Shown: positions 1-7,500, counted from the first letter of the stretch. The stretch: 19,265 bases of DNA from Spirochaetia bacterium (GCA_031270615.1 JAISXE010000256.1:1-19265); one strand, 5' to 3'. Numbers and translations: made by a program. The notes: generated by a model not told the origin, from the letters alone.

Positions 1-3
1 AAA

Positions 4-213
4 ATGAGGAAAGAATATGATTTTACTAACGCAAAACCAAATCCGTATGTAAAAAAATTGCGGAAACAAATTTCCATACGGATTGATGTGGATACAATAA
101 ATTTTTTTAAAAAGCAGGCAGAAGAAACAGGAATAGCCTATCAAAATTTAATAAATTTGTATTTATCAGATTGTGCTATACATTCAAAGAGGATAAACAT
201 AGCATGGAAATAA
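4..213 (+). CDS. BrnA-like antitoxin (CopG/ribbon-helix-helix type)
   Basis: The 69-residue product has the layout of the BrnA/COG3514 antitoxin family: a short basic N-terminus with KEYDFTNAKPNPY, then a ribbon-helix-helix-like core (KQISIRIDVDTINFFKKQAEETG) and the helix AYQNLINLYLSDCA. Known members bind DNA as dimers, neutralise the BrnT ribonuclease toxin and repress their own operon. The gene begins 3 nt inside the window, so its ribosome binding site and any brnT just upstream, the usual order, cannot be seen. It could therefore be half of a toxin-antitoxin pair or a solitary antitoxin relic. Its DNA is much more AT-rich than the next gene block, which fits a transferred module. The family call is fairly secure; the pairing is unknown. 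Confidence 0.72.
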   Translation: MRKEYDFTNAKPNPYVKKLRKQISIRIDVDTINFFKKQAEETGIAYQNLINLYLSDCAIHSKRINIAWK

Positions 214-583
214 AAAAATAAGCCCCGCAAGTGGTTTTTACTGCACATGGCAGGTCTGTTTACGCTTCGCCGCCCATATATTGGGAAAATCCCAGGGTGA
301 TTATGTTCACAGGCAAATCGGCGAATTTGGGAATTAAATAAAACGGCGAAAGGTAAATACGCAGTAATATTTTATAATAGGGCAAGGCAACTATCCAGTC
401 AGGGGGTACAACAAGGCTGGCAACGAAGCCTGAAACGAAACACGCGGGGCCTGTCAGCGAGGTCCGTGTTTTTCTCTCCTGACACGTCACTCCACCCTGC
501 GCCGCGGCGGCTTTACAGGCCGCCGGGAAAGCGATATAGTGTTTTGGTCACTGTGGTATAAAATATGGATTAAGGAGGCGTAT
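214..583. other. Intergenic stretch without a confident gene
   Basis: This 370 bp stretch lies between the antitoxin and the dehydrogenase. The only sizeable frame is 260-490 on the minus strand: 76 codons, GTG start, hydrophobic middle, with only a weak GGTGGA close to the start. I recognise no family in it and regard it as chance or a decayed remnant. A GC-rich hairpin sits at 505-525. The 12-mer ACGCGGGGCCTG at 442-453 recurs at 3634-3645 beside an intergenic repeat, so part of this stretch may be repeat-derived. Confidence 0.5.
505..525. repeat. GC-rich inverted repeat upstream of the SDR gene
   Basis: CGGCGGC (505-511) and GCCGCCG (519-525) form a perfect 7-bp stem with a 7-nt loop. It has no T-tract on either side, so it is not a standard intrinsic terminator. 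It lies about 60 bp before the dehydrogenase start and could be an RNA structure or part of an intergenic repeat. Its function is unknown. Confidence 0.5.
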
Positions 584-1414
584 ATGGCGGAGAAACATCT
601 TGCGGGCAAAACGGCTTGGGTCACGGGATCAAGCCGGGGTATAGGGCAGGCGATAGCGGAGCAGCTTGCCGCGGCGGGGTCGAATGTGGTGATTCACGGG
701 TCAACCGCGAACTCGTCTTCGTATTTCAACGAGGGGGAGTCTTTGTCGGCGGTGGCGGAGAAGATCGGGAAGGAATATGGCGTCAAGACGATGCATGTCG
801 CGGGGGACTTGACGAAGGTCGAGGTGGTGAAGGACCTGGTTTCCCAGATACGGGGAAGGCTGGGGCACATAGATATTCTGGTGAACAACGCGGGCGGGGA
901 TACCGGCTCGATGGGCGCGGCGGGGAAGAACGCGGGCAAGATTGTCGAGGGGAACGATCCCCTGTTTTTGCCCTACGAGGAGGTAAGGACAATTCTTGAT
1001 CGCAATTTGATGACCTGCATTATTGCCTGCAAGGAGGTCGTCCCCGCGATGATTGAGCGGAAGGCGGGCTGGGTGGTGAATATCGGGAGCATCGCGGGGC
1101 TTGCGGGTTTGCCGGCCGCTTCGATTTACAGCACCTCAAAGGCGGCCGTGCATGAGTACACGCGCTGCCTGGCGGCGTATCTGCGGCCTTACGGGGTGCA
1201 TGCGAATGTTATTGCCCCGGGGGACACGCTGTCGCCGCGTTTCAAGGCGAGCCGGCCGCTTGAGGACGCCCGGATGGATCAGTCTTCGCTTGAGCGTTAC
1301 GGCTGGCCCGTGGAGATCGCCCGGGCGGTTGAGTTTCTTTGTTCCGAGGGCAGTTCGTATATAACCGGGCAGGTTATCCGGGTGGACGGCGGGCGCCAGA
1401 TCTGGGCGGGCTAG
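584..1414 (+). CDS. Short-chain dehydrogenase/reductase (FabG-like SDR)
   Basis: This is a 276-residue classical SDR oxidoreductase acting on a carbonyl or hydroxyl substrate with NAD(P). Visible signatures are the cofactor motif TGSSRGIG (residues 14-21), NNAG (101-104), the catalytic tetrad N141, S169, Y182 and K186 (in YSTSK), and the C-terminal ITGQVIRVDGG typical of FabG-like enzymes. The start at 584 is chosen because AAGGAGG lies at 572-578, five nt before it; the frame is open from an upstream ATG at 539 that lacks such a site. The segment after NNAG (about 105-130, Gly-rich) is somewhat longer than in FabG, so a role other than fatty-acid synthesis is likely. The phospholipase C family gene follows after 6 nt, implying co-transcription. 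The substrate is not determinable. Confidence 0.9.
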   Translation: MAEKHLAGKTAWVTGSSRGIGQAIAEQLAAAGSNVVIHGSTANSSSYFNEGESLSAVAEKIGKEYGVKTMHVAGDLTKVEVVKDLVSQIRGRLGHIDILVNNAGGDTGSMGAAGKNAGKIVEGNDPLFLPYEEVRTILDRNLMTCIIACKEVVPAMIERKAGWVVNIGSIAGLAGLPAASIYSTSKAAVHEYTRCLAAYLRPYGVHANVIAPGDTLSPRFKASRPLEDARMDQSSLERYGWPVEIARAVEFLCSEGSSYITGQVIRVDGGRQIWAG

Positions 1415-1420
1415 GGGACA

Positions 1421-2428
1421 GTGCCGAAAGAAGTAAGCCACTGGTGGCTGTCGCTGGAAGTTTTGGCGGAGCTGAAACAGCCTCTTCTGGGGGCGCTGCT
1501 GGGGCGAAACAGGAATGTTTTTCTTCTTGGATCGGTTGCTCCGGATTTTTTGTTTTACTACCTGCACGGGCCGGAAAACCAGAAGTTCCGCGAGGCGGCG
1601 ATGGCGCTGCACGGGGCGGACGGGGGCGACACGCTTGCGATTCTGGCGAAAACTGCGGGCATTTACTCCGCCGCGCTGGAAAACCATGCCGTGGCTATCG
1701 GGGAGGGCGGTTTTAATCTTGCCGAGGCGGTGTGGGCTTTTCTTTTCGGCTACGCCTGCCATGTTGTTGCCGATTCTGTTTTCCATCCCCTGGTGCTGTA
1801 CTGCGCGGGCAAGGGCGGGGGGGAGGCTTTGTACAACCACTACCTTTTTGAGTCCGTTCTGGATTTGTATGTGGCCGATGTAAAAAAGCCTCCGAATCTA
1901 CCGCTTCGGCTTGCGGATCTGACGGCGGGGATGGAGATGGACAGGGCGGCTTTTTTGAAGCTTTTGGGGTTTATGAGTTTTGCGGGCGGTGCCTACAGCC
2001 GCGAGGCTTTGGGGCTGTGCCTCCGCCGCTACGAGCGCGTGCAGCGCGCCCTGTGGGGCTTTTGGGGCGCGGCGGCGGCCCGGTTCGTGGGCGCGGTGTT
2101 TCCTTCCAAACGGCATTTCATTCCGTCTTTTTACCGAAAATCGTACCGTCGGCTTACCTGGGTTTTCCGCCAGACCTTTGCCTACCGCAATCCCGTGACG
2201 GGCATACGCTACGAGCATAGCGTGGAGGACCTGCGCGGGGAGGTGGTGCGCCAGGCCTGCGCGATTGCCGGGGTCTTTGAGACTATTCTGGCTTCGCCCG
2301 TCTGCGACCCGGTGGCGCATCTGGACAAGATCCACGGGCCGAATCTTGAGACGGGGATTTACGGGGATAACGCGCGAAAAATCGACTATACCATTCCCGG
2401 CGGCATGAGGGAGCTGTTTGGGATATGA
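1421..2428 (+). CDS. Zinc-dependent phospholipase C family protein
   Basis: This 335-residue protein matches the bacterial zinc-dependent phospholipase C / S1-P1 nuclease-like fold (PF00882 type). Likely zinc ligands visible in order are H7 in the N-terminal KEVSHW, D42 in GSVAPDF, H64, and the H114-VVA-D118-SVF-H122 cluster; such enzymes bind up to three zinc ions. The region after residue 125 is not distinctive. There is no obvious signal peptide, so the protein is probably cytoplasmic, unlike secreted clostridial toxins. Many genomes carry such predicted proteins without known substrates, so phospholipase activity should not be assumed. The start is GTG at 1421 with AGGGGA just upstream, overlapping the end of the preceding SDR gene, with which it very likely forms an operon. 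Confidence 0.82.
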   Translation: MPKEVSHWWLSLEVLAELKQPLLGALLGRNRNVFLLGSVAPDFLFYYLHGPENQKFREAAMALHGADGGDTLAILAKTAGIYSAALENHAVAIGEGGFNLAEAVWAFLFGYACHVVADSVFHPLVLYCAGKGGGEALYNHYLFESVLDLYVADVKKPPNLPLRLADLTAGMEMDRAAFLKLLGFMSFAGGAYSREALGLCLRRYERVQRALWGFWGAAAARFVGAVFPSKRHFIPSFYRKSYRRLTWVFRQTFAYRNPVTGIRYEHSVEDLRGEVVRQACAIAGVFETILASPVCDPVAHLDKIHGPNLETGIYGDNARKIDYTIPGGMRELFGI

Positions 2429-2521
2429 GGCCGCATGCGGTCATTTGGGCGTGTGTCTGTTTCCGTGGTTTATTTTTTTGCGCAAGGTGAGTTATTATTA
2501 TGAGGAGGCGTTAGTTTAATT

Positions 2522-3595
2522 ATGGAAAGCGTCGCGATTCTTTGGGATATTGAAAACGTTACGCCCAGCGCGAACTCCCAGTTTGTTGAGGGGCTTTTGG
2601 AGTTTACCCAGGAGCTTGGCAGGATTACCGTGTGCCGGGTATATGGGGATTGGACCAAGCGCAATCTGGCGCGGCTGTCGCATCTTTTGTCGGAGAATGG
2701 TTTTGAGCTTATCCATATTCCCGTGGCGCGCAAAAACAGCGCGGACATTTCGCTGATTACCAACGCGGTGGAATTGATCTACCAATACCCGCATTTGACG
2801 AAGATCGTCCTGATTACGGGGGACGCGGATTTCCGCCCGCTGCTGCATACCCTCAGGCGGAACGGCAAGGGCATTCATATTATTTGCAACTCGAGCAACG
2901 CGAGCGAGGAGCTTTTGTCCCTGGCCGACTCGTTCAAGGACTACCGGGAAATTATTCCCGGCGAGGCGGCGGAGGCTGCCGAGGAGGCGGAGGCCGCGGA
3001 GGCGGCGAAGCGCAAGCGGCACGGCAAGCCTGCCGGCCGGGCGCAGGGTGCCAGGCAGCGGAAGCCCGAGGCCCCTTCGGCCGCACAGAAATCGCTTTCC
3101 GAGGATACTGCGTACCGGCTTCTGGTGGAGGCCGTGCAGGAGATGGAAAAGAACAAAAAGAAGCCGGGCATGGGCGCGGTCAAGGTAAAACTGAAGATAC
3201 TGAACCCTTCGTTTGAAGAAAGAAACTACGGTTTCAAGTCCTGGGTGGATTTTGTGAACTCCGCCTGCGACAAAAAGTTTATCCGGCTTGTGGAGGACGA
3301 GCAGGCCACATACCTGGCCTCCTACGGCCCGGAGGACCCCACGACCGCGCAGGAGACGCCCCTTGCCGCGGCCTTTGAGACCCTTCGCGGCATTGTCGAT
3401 GAGCTGACAAAGGAAAAGAGCAAGGACTACCATTCGCTTGCCTCGATAAACACGCGCCTGAACGACAGCCGCGTGGATTACGGCGCCCTGGGCTACAAGC
3501 GCCTGAAGGATTTTATTTTTTCCGCGGAAAAGCGCGCCTATGTGGACGTGAAGTACGAGAACGCGGGGTATTATGTGAAACGGCGGGAGGGATGA
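2522..3595 (+). CDS. NYN-domain (PIN-like) protein with two OST-HTH/LOTUS domains
   Basis: The N-terminal 145 residues of this 357-residue protein form an NYN domain, a PIN-like ribonuclease fold. It has WDIEN (D9, E11, N12), D75 in NSADISL and the paired acids D101 and D103 in ITGDADFRPL, the expected metal-binding set. An Ala/Glu-rich, then Lys/Arg-rich linker (about 148-190) leads to two winged-helix OST-HTH/LOTUS-like modules at about 190-270 (FKSWVDFVNSA) and 283-355 (GYKRLKDFIFSA). LOTUS domains bind RNA or G-quadruplexes in characterised proteins, so an RNA-processing or RNA-binding role is the best inference. GAGGAGG at 2502-2508 is 13 nt from the ATG, a slightly long spacing, but no in-frame alternative start is nearer. 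The gene follows the phospholipase family gene by 93 bp and could be co-transcribed. Confidence 0.88.
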   Translation: MESVAILWDIENVTPSANSQFVEGLLEFTQELGRITVCRVYGDWTKRNLARLSHLLSENGFELIHIPVARKNSADISLITNAVELIYQYPHLTKIVLITGDADFRPLLHTLRRNGKGIHIICNSSNASEELLSLADSFKDYREIIPGEAAEAAEEAEAAEAAKRKRHGKPAGRAQGARQRKPEAPSAAQKSLSEDTAYRLLVEAVQEMEKNKKKPGMGAVKVKLKILNPSFEERNYGFKSWVDFVNSACDKKFIRLVEDEQATYLASYGPEDPTTAQETPLAAAFETLRGIVDELTKEKSKDYHSLASINTRLNDSRVDYGALGYKRLKDFIFSAEKRAYVDVKYENAGYYVKRREG

Positions 3596-3638
3596 TTCCC
3601 GGTTTAAGCCATGTCGCGCTTTATTGCCGGAAAACGCG

Positions 3639-3702
3639 GGGCCTGCCGAAAATACAGACTTTTGATCGAAATTCCGTATTTTTTTGTCCGTGTTGTCCGT
3701 GG
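3639..3702 (-). repeat. Intergenic hairpin repeat, copy A
   Basis: Read on the minus strand, this begins CCACGGAC (3702-3695), continues through an ACGGACAAAAA segment and TTTCGATCAAAAG (3671-3659), and ends in a TTTCGGC-like tail. Copy B at 4821-4887 on the plus strand shares the same landmarks in the same order. The two copies are inverted relative to each other and flank the dehydrogenase gene. I infer a dispersed non-coding repeat family rather than a gene. Confidence 0.6.
3649..3685 (+). terminator. Probable intrinsic terminator after the NYN gene
   Basis: AAAATACAGA (3649-3658) pairs with TCCGTATTTT (3673-3682), apart from one A-C mismatch, and runs into seven T residues at 3679-3685. 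It lies between convergent genes and could end transcription of the NYN gene. Read from the other strand the mismatch becomes a G-U pair, but there is no comparable T-tract after the stem. It is embedded in repeat copy A. Confidence 0.5.
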
Positions 3703-3738
3703 TCAAATTTCTGTATCCCACGGCTTTGCTGATAGTGC

Positions 3739-4725
3739 CTATGGCCGGAACACGATCTTTATGGCGGCCTCGTCTTTGTCGGCAAGATCAAAACCTTCTT
3801 TGATTTTGCTTAAAGGGAATTCGTCGGTGACGAGCGCCTTGATGTTGATGCTCCCCTGGATGACCGGGCGGAATACCGCCGGGGTCCAGACATAGCGTTC
3901 CTGCCAGGTGTGGTGCACCAGGCAGGTGTTGATGAATTCCAGGCCGTCGTCGTGCCAGCGGCTGATGTTCAGGGCGACAGGCGTCGTTACCCAACTGTAG
4001 AATACAAACTTCCCGTTGTGTTTGATGATTTCGCTGCAGGTATTGAATGAGTCCGCCGTCCCCGCGCATTCGACAACCACGTCGGCGCCGGTTCCGCGGG
4101 TGATGTCCTTGATGATTTCCGGGGCGTTTTGCTGTTTGGAGTTAATGGCAAGGTCGCAGCCGAGTTTTTTCGCCACTTGCAGTTTGCCGTCAAGCACGTC
4201 CACCATGATTACTTTTTCGGCGCCTTTTTTCTTCGCGCACTGGGCGATAATCTGCCCGGAAAAGCCCGCGCCCATGACCACCACCGTGTCGCCAAGCTGC
4301 GCGCCGCAGTTCAGGCCGGAATACATGGCGCAGGCGACCGGCTCGCCCAGGGCCGCTATATCCATGTCAAGCCCGTCGGGAACCGGCTGGAGCTGGAAAG
4401 CCGGGGTCTTAAAATATTCCGCGTAATTGTTGTTCCAGCCAAAGGCCATGACCCTGTCCCCCACGGCGTAGCCGCGCACTTTCGATCCGGCCTCAACGAC
4501 CGTGCCGCCGCTTTCGTGCCCCAGCAGAAAAGGGAATTTCGGTTCCTGCCGGAATTCCGCTGTTTTTGGCGGCATAAAGCCCCGGTAAAAATTCTTATCG
4601 GAACCGCATATTCCGATAAGATGGTTTTTCACGATGACATCGTCTTCCCCGCATTCAAGCTCGCGTTCTATCAGTTCGATGTCATAGGGTTTATTGAGCC
4701 GGGCGGCCTTTGTTATATATTTCAT
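3739..4725 (-). CDS. Zinc-type medium-chain alcohol/polyol dehydrogenase lacking the structural-zinc lobe
   Basis: This 328-residue MDR-superfamily enzyme is predicted to oxidise a secondary alcohol of a polyol or hydroxy acid. Catalytic-zinc features are C40 in GICGSD, H70-E71 in GHESGG, and E128 in GEPVACA. The Rossmann motif GAGFSG spans 152-157, and D176 at the end of the second strand favours NAD over NADP. After GDRV (89-92) the chain goes directly to AEY, so the loop that normally carries four structural-zinc cysteines is absent. The start at 4725 is supported by GGAGGA at 4731-4736; the frame is open further upstream, to 4869, but that part resembles no MDR sequence. A consensus sigma-54 promoter lies immediately upstream, tying the gene to the neighbouring activator. 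Annotations such as sorbitol or threonine dehydrogenase are possible but not resolvable. Confidence 0.87.
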   Translation of the reverse strand: MKYITKAARLNKPYDIELIERELECGEDDVIVKNHLIGICGSDKNFYRGFMPPKTAEFRQEPKFPFLLGHESGGTVVEAGSKVRGYAVGDRVMAFGWNNNYAEYFKTPAFQLQPVPDGLDMDIAALGEPVACAMYSGLNCGAQLGDTVVVMGAGFSGQIIAQCAKKKGAEKVIMVDVLDGKLQVAKKLGCDLAINSKQQNAPEIIKDITRGTGADVVVECAGTADSFNTCSEIIKHNGKFVFYSWVTTPVALNISRWHDDGLEFINTCLVHHTWQERYVWTPAVFRPVIQGSINIKALVTDEFPLSKIKEGFDLADKDEAAIKIVFRP

Positions 4726-4748
4726 GCTAATCCTCCGCTTTCTTTTAT

Positions 4749-4764
4749 AGCAAAGACAGTGCCA
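4749..4764 (-). promoter_or_regulatory. Sigma-54 (-24/-12) promoter of the dehydrogenase gene
   Basis: On the minus strand the sequence is TGGCAC (4764-4759), five bases TGTCT, then TTGCT (4753-4749). This matches the RpoN consensus TGGCAC-N5-TTGCW at every defined base. The predicted transcription start is about 4738, leaving a leader of roughly 13 nt that just accommodates the GGAGGA ribosome site. The leader is short but usable. Confidence 0.8.
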
Positions 4765-4820
4765 CGCGCCTGGTTTTTCAGGCATTTTTATAACTTCTGT
4801 TACGCAAAGACAAAGATTTG

Positions 4821-4887
4821 CCACGGACGATACGGCCGGACACAGACAAAAACCAGGTGTTTCGATCAAAAGCCCGTGTCTCCGGCC
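4821..4887 (+). repeat. Intergenic hairpin repeat, copy B
   Basis: It contains CCACGGAC (4821-4828), a GACAAAAA segment, TTTCGATCAAAAG (4860-4872) and a CTCCGGC tail. It shares landmark order with copy A (3639-3702) in the opposite orientation. GGACAC and GTGTCTCC around the shared core can pair imperfectly. It lies upstream of the sigma-54 promoter of the dehydrogenase. Confidence 0.55.
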
Positions 4888-5130
4888 CTTCGGCTTTTAT
4901 ATACGCCGGAAACCAGTCAGGGCTCAGGCTGCAGGGGCGGGCAACAAGCGCGGCGAGTGACCAGCCTTTCGCCCATGTGGCCTATACAAAATCGCAGGCC
5001 CGCCGCGCGCGCTTATTTGGGCGCGTGTTTTCCGCGCGGCCTGTGCCTGTCCGGGGGCCTGCGGTTTTTCTGCATGGCAAAACGGGCATTTAAATCGTTG
5101 TATGCAATTGTTTGCTGCAATAGCGCAACG
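4888..5130. other. Intergenic stretch between activator and dehydrogenase genes
   Basis: No gene is evident here; the long plus-strand frame crossing it is antisense to the activator and the dehydrogenase. The stretch is GC-rich. Near the activator 3' end it carries three GCAA motifs (5104-5107, 5117-5120, 5126-5129) whose role is unknown. I see no convincing intrinsic terminator for the activator gene. Confidence 0.4.
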
Positions 5131-7080
5131 TTACAGCGCAGGCGTTTTCTCGTTCTTTTCGTTCTTTTCGATGCCGTACCTGCGCAGTTTGCGCCACAGG
5201 GTGGTCCGGTCGATTCCCAGTTCGCGGGCCGCCCGGGTTTGGTTGTTGCCGCAGCGCTGCAAGGCATTCAGGATGAAGTCCCGCTCGTCTTTTCCGCGAA
5301 GGCCGCGCAGGGTCACGGTTTTGCCGGACGGCGGGGCAGATTCGCGCGCGTTGTTGTCATAGAGGGCGGTGCGGATATCGGCCGCGCTTACTGTCCGGGA
5401 ACCCATGCAGAGAATGCTTACCCGCTCCGCGATGTTTTTGAGTTCCCGGACATTCCCTTCAAAGCGGTGCGAGATCAGCAGGTCCAGCGCCCCCGAATCG
5501 ATTTTGGTGATTTCGGTTTTGAGCCGCTCGTTGTAGTACGCGATAAAATGCAGAAACAGTATTTCGATGTCTTCCAGCCGCTCGCAGAGCGGCGGCACAA
5601 ACAGCTTCAGCACATCCAGGCGGTAAAACAGGTCCTTGCGGAACTCCCCTTCCCGGACCATGCGGTGGAGATTGAAATTGGACGCGGCGATGATGCGCAC
5701 GTCCACGGATTTGACTTTGTTCGCCCCCACCCGGCGGACCTCGCGCTCCTGCAGCACGCGAAGCAGTTTCCCCTGGAAGTTGAACGGCAGGCCGGATACC
5801 TCATCCAGAAACAGCGTCCCGTTGTGGGCAAGTTCAAAAAGGCCGATTTTCCCGCCCCTGGTCGTCCCGGTGAAGGCCCCTTCCTCGTAGCCGAACATTT
5901 CGGATTCAAGAAGGTTTTCGGGAATCGCGGCGCAATTGATCGCGACAAAAGGCCCCGCGCTCCGGGAGCTTGCGTTGTGGATGCTTTGGGCAAGCAGTTC
6001 CTTCCCCGTCCCCGTTTCCCCTTCGATAAGGACGTTCGATGAAACCGCGGCGTAGCGCCGCGCCAGCTCAATCAGGTGGTCAAGCGCCCTGCTTTTGTGG
6101 ATAATATCCGAAAAACGATACCGCGCGCTCAGGCCCTTTTCACTGAGTTTCTGGCGTATGTGGGTTTCCACCTGCTGGATGCGGGTGACATCCTGAAACG
6201 TGATGACCACCCCCGTCACGCTGTCGCGTATCATGACGGGAAAGTAGTTGGCCGAAAGCGTGCTGTCGCGGTGCCTGCAAAGATGGTTCGATATTTCCCG
6301 GCCTTCCGCGCGCGTTTCCTCCACATGTTTGTGCATGTCGCGGGATATTCGGGCAAGGGTAACGCCCAGTATATGGTTTTTCCCGCCGTCCAGAATCTGC
6401 ATGCTGGCGGGATTCGCGACCCGGACAATGTTGCCATTGTCCACATACATGATTCCGTCTTTTGAGCAGTTCGAAATTGTCGTAAACATTTCCGAGCGCT
6501 CGCGCTCGCGGCGCAGTATCTTCACCACGCGGACAGCCTCGTCCAGGGCGCTGCGGATTGCTTTTTCCCCCGTCTGGATGGTTATCGCGGGGCAGCCCAG
6601 ATTATTGGCGCAGCCCTTTGCCGTGTTGCCGCCGATCACCGCGTCGCAGCCATCTTGGACGGCCTGTAGGATTCTGTTTTTCATGGATGTACTTTCAACA
6701 ATATTATAACTTACAAGAGAACAAGGAAGAATGTTGTCCAACAAGGCTACATCGTCAGTAGAGAAATCCGGTCCTACTAATGCAATCCGTTTCGAATGAT
6801 ATTTCTGTATACAGTTTTGGATCGAGCGAATGATATCGCAGGTGGTTATAGGTAACGCGACCACGGGTATACCGTTGGTATTTTTGCTTAGATACCGCGC
6901 TGTGAACCCACGCGCTATCAATACATCACAATTTGAAGCATAAGTGGCTTTTTGAGGGTATTGCGGTACACTTAACGATACGTTTATTTGCTTCTTGAAG
7001 CTGAGTTCGTGATCTGCAATAATATCCGCAACTTTTTCAAGCAGCTCTGGATAAGGAACTATAAAAGCTATATTGATCAT
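5131..7080 (-). CDS. PrpR-type sigma-54-dependent transcriptional activator
   Basis: This 649-residue enhancer-binding protein should sense a small molecule and drive sigma-54 promoters. Residues 1 to about 190 form a PrpR_N-type sensor domain (LVGPDFSTDD, DAVIGGNTAKGCA). A PAS domain follows at about 198-305 (NGNIVRVANPASMQIL, ITFQDVTR). The AAA+ domain has Walker A GETGTGKE (354-361), the sigma-54 contact loop GAFTGT (401-406), Walker B GTLFLDE (421-427) and the FRKDLFYRL arginine region (480-488). A Fis-type helix-turn-helix occupies about 605-636 (NQTRAARELGIDRTTLWRKLRRYGI). The contact loop ends in Thr instead of the canonical Ala. The start at 7080 is preferred because GAGG lies about 10 nt upstream and the product then opens with the usual beta strand INIAFIVPY. 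It is divergent from the transporter operon. Codons before about 6670 are AT-rich and those after it GC-rich, suggesting a mosaic gene. Confidence 0.93.
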   Translation of the reverse strand: MINIAFIVPYPELLEKVADIIADHELSFKKQINVSLSVPQYPQKATYASNCDVLIARGFTARYLSKNTNGIPVVALPITTCDIIRSIQNCIQKYHSKRIALVGPDFSTDDVALLDNILPCSLVSYNIVESTSMKNRILQAVQDGCDAVIGGNTAKGCANNLGCPAITIQTGEKAIRSALDEAVRVVKILRRERERSEMFTTISNCSKDGIMYVDNGNIVRVANPASMQILDGGKNHILGVTLARISRDMHKHVEETRAEGREISNHLCRHRDSTLSANYFPVMIRDSVTGVVITFQDVTRIQQVETHIRQKLSEKGLSARYRFSDIIHKSRALDHLIELARRYAAVSSNVLIEGETGTGKELLAQSIHNASSRSAGPFVAINCAAIPENLLESEMFGYEEGAFTGTTRGGKIGLFELAHNGTLFLDEVSGLPFNFQGKLLRVLQEREVRRVGANKVKSVDVRIIAASNFNLHRMVREGEFRKDLFYRLDVLKLFVPPLCERLEDIEILFLHFIAYYNERLKTEITKIDSGALDLLISHRFEGNVRELKNIAERVSILCMGSRTVSAADIRTALYDNNARESAPPSGKTVTLRGLRGKDERDFILNALQRCGNNQTRAARELGIDRTTLWRKLRRYGIEKNEKNEKTPAL

Positions 7081-7351
7081 ATGCCCTGCCTCAAAATTTA
7101 TAAAACCAAACTGTGTCAATGTTGATATATTACAACGGCGCAACAATTTCTGCAACTGTTTCTTTAATATAACTTTTAATATGACTTAGAAATCCATAAT
7201 CTATACGCAGTTGGACAGATGGAAGGTCGTAGTAATTTACTGCTTTCTTTGATGATTACTTCAATCCGACCAGATACCAACAGTTTTCTTTAATTCCTTG
7301 CAGTATAAGGAGTTACGGCATTGCGTTTATTGTGTTGCCAAACCCATCTGA

Positions 7352-7460
7352 TTAGCTAATTCATTATAGTATAAAGACTTAGCTAAAAGCTGGCTGAATA
7401 GTTGCTAATTTATTATCTTTACTTAGATAACTCTTGCTAAATCTCAGGATATATTGCTAA
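7352..7460 (+). promoter_or_regulatory. Cluster of GCTAA/TTAGCTAA motifs, probable upstream activator sites
   Basis: TTAGCTAA, a perfect palindrome, occurs at 7352-7359 and 7379-7386. Single GCTAA motifs follow at 7404-7408, 7436-7440 and 7456-7460, with near matches GCTGA at 7393-7397 and GATAA at 7426-7430. Spacings of 11, 11, 22, 10 and 20 from 7382 onward place most motifs on one helix face. Relative to the predicted start at 7511 they lie at about -160 to -51, where enhancer-binding proteins usually bind. A further GCTAA at 7523-7527 lies in the leader. Confidence 0.55.
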
Positions 7461-7484
7461 TTATTGTGAGATTATTTGTATACT

Positions 7485-7500
7485 TGGCACTAAAATTGCA
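7485..7500 (+). promoter_or_regulatory. Sigma-54 (-24/-12) promoter of the transporter operon
   Basis: TGGCAC (7485-7490), five bases TAAAA and TTGCA (7496-7500) match the RpoN consensus TGGCAC-N5-TTGCW at every defined base. The predicted start is 7511, giving a leader of about 63 nt to the first ATG at 7574. Its position in front of the operon, opposite a sigma-54 activator gene, makes it a strong call. Confidence 0.88.

Noticed and set aside
260..490. 76-codon minus-strand frame with hydrophobic middle
   Set aside because: Weak start context, no recognised family, and overlap with a sequence word shared with an intergenic repeat; not strong enough for a gene call.
2516..3721. 401-codon minus-strand frame opposite the NYN gene
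   Set aside because: Shadow of the GC-rich NYN gene; low-complexity Arg/Leu/Gly product with no motif, and its start falls in repeat copy A.
5101..5130. Three GCAA motifs as activator sites for the dehydrogenase promoter
   Set aside because: They are about 360 bp from the promoter, do not match the GCTAA cluster, and such a short motif is common.
4129..6042. Long open frame of 637 codons on the plus strand
   Set aside because: It is antisense to the dehydrogenase and activator genes, has no ribosome site or recognisable domain, and its composition is the reverse complement of GC-rich codons.
7105..7125. Sigma-70 promoter for the activator gene (TTGACA on the minus strand)
   Set aside because: The only TATAAA-like box is about 11 bp away, too close for a standard promoter.
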